A DNA stretch of 64,000 nucleotides from Trichosphaerium sp. ATCC 40318 (lineage: Eukaryota; Discosea; Flabellinia; Trichosidae), in assembly GCA_038496445.1 (NCBI GenBank), contig JALMLS010000330.1, positions 1 to 64,000 on the forward strand. The letters are read 5' to 3'. A model generated the notes under the pieces. It did no database searches, was not told the DNA's origin, and was given only the letters and a program-made list of their open reading frames with translations. Shown piece by piece: positions 61,030-64,000 of the stretch. Made by a program: the position numbers and the translations under genes. How positions within the stretch are numbered: position 1 is the first letter of the stretch; each line of letters opens with the position of its first letter.

Positions 61030-61454
61030 CTGAACAGTAATTAGTAAAGACAAATTGATTACTTACATTATTCGTTCCTACTTGAGTACTGTTGGTGTAC
61101 GGCCTAGGAAGTTCCTACTTTTTAATTATAATAGTTCGAACATAGTTCGAAAAGTTCTAAAAAAGTTCGAACAGGTGAGAGTGAATACAAGCTGTGTAGG
61201 GCTGCCTACACGTTTGGGTCGATCACTCTGTCTTTTGTTTGAGACGAGCAAAGACCTTGGCTCAAGTATTTTCAGCCATCATTGTAGTAGTAAACATGGT
61301 AATGCTCACCTTTTTGAACTTTTTTAGAACTTTCCGAACTATGTTCGAACTATTATAATTAAAAAGTAGGAACTTCCTAGGCCGTGCACCAACAGTACTC
61401 AAGTAGCAACGAATAATGTAAGTAATCAACTAGTCTTTACTAATTACTGTTCAG
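61030..61454. mobile_element. MITE-like element: 150-bp terminal inverted repeats
   Basis: Positions 61,030-61,179 are repeated in reverse at 61,305-61,454 with very few mismatches; the 125-bp middle is unrelated. The ends read CTGAACAGTAATTAGTAAAG inward, and the arms contain several GTTCGAA motifs. No transposase is encoded. I see no clear target-site duplication. It could be a non-autonomous transposon or a source of hairpin RNA. Confidence 0.75.
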
Positions 61455-61528
61455 ATAAACAGCTTAAGCGATGTGAGCGTTACTTACTTTTACTACCAAC
61501 AAGCAAAACCAAGCAAGCTAATCCCAAA

Positions 61529-62318
61529 ATGAATCGAGTATTACTTATAACGTTGTTTATTCTTCCATTTGCTGCCACTTCTTCATGTACGACAAGTTTC
61601 GTAAGGTTTCACACGAGCTAACAAAATCTTGGTGCAGATGACGATAAACAGTCATGCTCTTCGTTTATCAAGGTAATTTTAACTAAAACACTTTTGTATC
61701 TGAAAAAACAGAATATTTTTCAAGTTTATCACAGATTAACAAACTTTTTAGAGCGACATGACGTACAAGGTATTTATTTATTTTAACCTCAGTCACATTA
61801 AATCGCTTGATTTGATGTAGTAAAAATCATCTTATAATGCGATAACAATAGGCCTTCCAAAGAGGACAAGACAACTCGGAATTATTTTGTCCTTGGTTAG
61901 TTTTTTTTTTCGTTGGCTAGCGAACTTTTTTCTTCCTTACGCCTTCACGTAGGATGCAGTATAGAATTTGTACCTTCAAGAGTAAAGCCTATAGTCAGTC
62001 AGTATGTATGCCAGAAGCTTGTGATGAGAGCTTTCATAGATTGATGATAAACAGACTTACAGTTAAGTGGCTATCAATCGCGACTTAAGTTTTGCGTTTT
62101 CCTCATTTTTTGTTGAACTCACGTGATTTCTTTAGCATTACTGTTTGATCGATAATGAACCTTCTGACTGTGTTACCCAAATATCTGAATGTTACTTGGA
62201 GGCTAAACGAACCAAACCAGTTTCTTTGAGCGTTACATTTGCGTTTGCTCTTTCTGGTTGCGGTTTGCTACTGTTGACATTATCTATTTTGGTCTATGCC
62301 AAGGTACCCCACTTATAA
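61529..62318 (+). CDS. Small Cys-rich type I membrane protein
   Basis: Signal peptide MNRVLLITLFILPFAATSS. Tiny exons join in phase: YDDDKQSCSSFIK, SDMTYK, AFQRGQDNSELFCPW, MQYRICTFKSKAYSQSVCMP and EACDESFHRLMINRLT, then HYCLIDNEPSDCVTQISECY. About eight extracellular Cys suggest disulphides. A C-terminal membrane segment (VTFAFALSGCGLLLLTLSIL) ends with a very short tail, VYAKVPHL. Two exons are only about 18-44 nt. Family unknown; a surface protein. Confidence 0.65.
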
Positions 62319-62959
62319 TAACCCAACCTTACCTGTGTAATAGGTTCACAGGATGTCCCAAAGAACACAGAACACCATATCTTATGAAATGTAACTTGTA
62401 CCAATAAACCTTTGGACTCTTTATGCGTTACGTCTCCCACGTATTAGGATCATCTTTTTACGGCGTAAGGTTGCGTTTTAAGATAAATGCACCTTATCTA
62501 ATTCTGGTTTGTCCCAAAACGAAGCGAGAGTATTGTCAATATCCTTTGTAGATAGTACATCTAATAGCGGCGAATCCGTGCTTATCAAAAAATTTGTTTC
62601 GATTCTGACACTTTAAAGCTAGGGTAGAACCCTCATCATAACTTTGTTGTGATGCCTTGATTACTTATGTCTTCTCCAGACAGAGAATTGTTTTCTGTCT
62701 CTGCTACATGTTTTGTTGTTTCAGCCATAACGTTAGCGCGTTTAAATGATAAAAAGAAAAAACCGTTCAGGTAAGTTTGACGGGTATTGACTAGCGAGCA
62801 GTAGCACATTCAACCAATTACCTGACTGTTGAGTCCACTAGCGTGAATGTCGTGAAATGAACTACATAATTTGATTTCAAAACTGGTTTCTTCAAGTTAC
62901 AATGGATAGCGCTAACGAACAATAAACTAATTTGTTTTTATTGATTGTTTTTTTTCTAT
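62319..62959. other. Intergenic, no gene supported
   Basis: Convergent region between the Cys-rich gene and the secreted-protein paralogue. Only weak, unspliced open frames. Confidence 0.4.
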
Positions 62960-63759
62960 TTACTTTGTGCCACGAGATAACAGCATTTTGCGCATTTCGC
63001 TCATCGTTGGATCTATGGGAATGCATGCTGGAAGTGTTGGAGGTGGCGTAGTTGGCACAAGTGTTGTTGGTGGAGGTGTTGGTTCTGGTGTTGTTGGCGG
63101 AGGTGTTGTAGGTGGAGCTGTTGATGGCGGAGGTGTTGTCAACATTATTACGGCATTAAAATTTGGACTGTCGGTTTGAAACAGAGGCAATGGCTGACTT
63201 GTGAGAAGTGTCAACAATAGTTTAACAAGAAGTGAAAGTAATGAAGCGGTACCTGAAAGTATTTGGATTTGGAAAACTGAGTATTCCAGAGAGAGGTATA
63301 CTTGATGAGGCGAGTGTTGAACCTATTTATCAACTTGTTAGATGTTTAGGAACAGATACTAAAGGTGTATTACCGCTGATGATTGTATTATCAAACGTGC
63401 ATTCTAATGTGAGCCAATAAGACTAACTCCATTAAAAACGATATTGATTTCAACTTGTGTCGGGTCAATATCAACTGCAAATTCCCTGGTGGCTGAAACA
63501 TAAAGGTACTCAGAATTTGGTGTTGAATCAGCATCGTTTATAGCGAAGTTTGGATAGTTTGGTCCCGATGTAAACGAGGAAAACAAGTCAAACCCACTGG
63601 AGATTTTTAAGGTACAATGACCAGTTTCACCAACACCTATTTATCAATTAATCTAACCTAACACGTGTTGTAGGTTGTTTAGAACTTACTAACTTGCGCA
63701 AAAGTTGTGCTAATAGATAGTATACATATAAAGGAAACAAGAGTGGTCACTTTTACCAT
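62960..63759 (-). pseudogene. Secreted-protein paralogue with Pro/Thr-rich stalk, apparent frameshift
   Basis: A diverged relative of 2125-3098: signal peptide MVKVTTLVSFICILSISTTF, then SVGETGHCTLKISSGFDLFS, GPNYPNFAINDADS, FAVDIDPTQVEINIVFNGVS, STLASSSIPLSGILSFPNPN and a tail with NFNAVIM and LPACIPIDPTMSEM. Between the last two lies a Pro/Thr repeat (TTPPPSTAPPTTPPPTT) absent from the arm copies. Near 63,410 the frame of NGVSLI does not run into the expected LTLECTFDNTIIS, which is one base out. It is either a recent pseudogene, a sequencing error, or a splice form I cannot see. Confidence 0.65.
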
Positions 63760-64000
63760 GATGGACGATAAGCTGCGTATGCGAAGTGCAATATGAATTT
63801 ATTGCTAAGGTCTAAAAACAAGCTGCAAGTATGCGTCATCATTTTCTGACTTTTGGCGTACACCCATTTAATGACTAACAAGATATTCTTTTCAGTTAGG
63901 ATAAAGAACATAGAGCAAGGTTATTGGTTCATAATGTGAAGAAAGTTGAATGATTTGAATGCAGTTTTCGTGCTAAGAACATAGAACTACTTTTATGTTG

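Noticed and set aside
61030-61454. Inverted repeat considered as a transcription terminator
   Set aside because: Arms of 150 bp with a 125-bp middle are far too large; a transposable or hairpin element fits better.
1-64000. Bacterial-type features: operons, ribosome-binding sites, CRISPR arrays, rRNA or tRNA genes
   Set aside because: Spliced genes and AATAAA signals show nuclear eukaryotic DNA; I saw no tRNA cloverleaf, rRNA or regularly spaced direct repeats.

Overview
This window is nuclear DNA of a compact protist genome. Nearly every gene is split by very short introns, the splice donors are mostly GTACG-type, 3' ends are TAG/AAG/CAG, the genetic code looks standard, and intergenic gaps are often only 50-400 bp. 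A 34-kDa-type calcium-regulated actin-bundling protein, a filamin/calponin-homology protein, a receptor kinase with a beta-helix ectodomain, several F-box proteins and a PTS1-tagged acyl-CoA oxidase point to a free-living amoeba (Amoebozoa-like). This is inference from gene families, not proof.

Layout. Positions 1-39,903 form one giant inverted repeat. The left arm (1 to about 17,283) is repeated in reverse at about 21,854-39,903; paired positions sum to about 39,904-40,071 in the outer part and about 39,135 at the inner edge. The 4.57-kb spacer (17,284-21,853) holds two single-copy genes: a filamin-repeat/CH-domain protein (-) and a PUB-NADAR fusion (+). From outside to inside each arm carries: the 5' end of a receptor kinase, a small charged protein, a secreted protein, a DUF1232 membrane protein, a PD-(D/E)XK (RRG7-like) nuclease, an F-box protein, a UBZ-finger/DUF3626 protein, an ABP34-like actin bundler, a Cys-containing conserved protein, an F-box/zinc-finger protein, an ABM-domain protein, an F-box/leucine-rich-repeat protein and a secreted phospholipase A2 (only a relic in the left arm). 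The arms are close to identical but not exact. The left copy has a 1-nt frameshift in the Cys protein, an altered 3' end in the charged protein and an internal deletion in the PLA2 gene; the LRR gene has different repeat sets in the two arms. A ~280-bp element occurs four times, twice in each arm.

The right 24 kb (39,658-64,000) is single copy: receptor kinase, YHS-domain protein, a small mitochondrial-looking protein, a secreted double-DUF302 protein, an ankyrin-PARP (tankyrase-like) gene, an HD-domain hydrolase diverging from an unidentified gene, peroxisomal acyl-CoA oxidase, a Q/N-rich basic protein, a 150-bp-arm inverted-repeat element, a Cys-rich membrane protein, and a paralogue of the secreted protein in the arms that carries an apparent frameshift.

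Themes: protein turnover (three F-box genes per arm set, UBZ, PUB), ADP-ribose biology (a PARP writer and a NADAR domain), actin organisation (ABP34, filamin/CH) and a secreted/surface set. Gene models were built by hand from reading frame and splice-site continuity; exon edges are best estimates.
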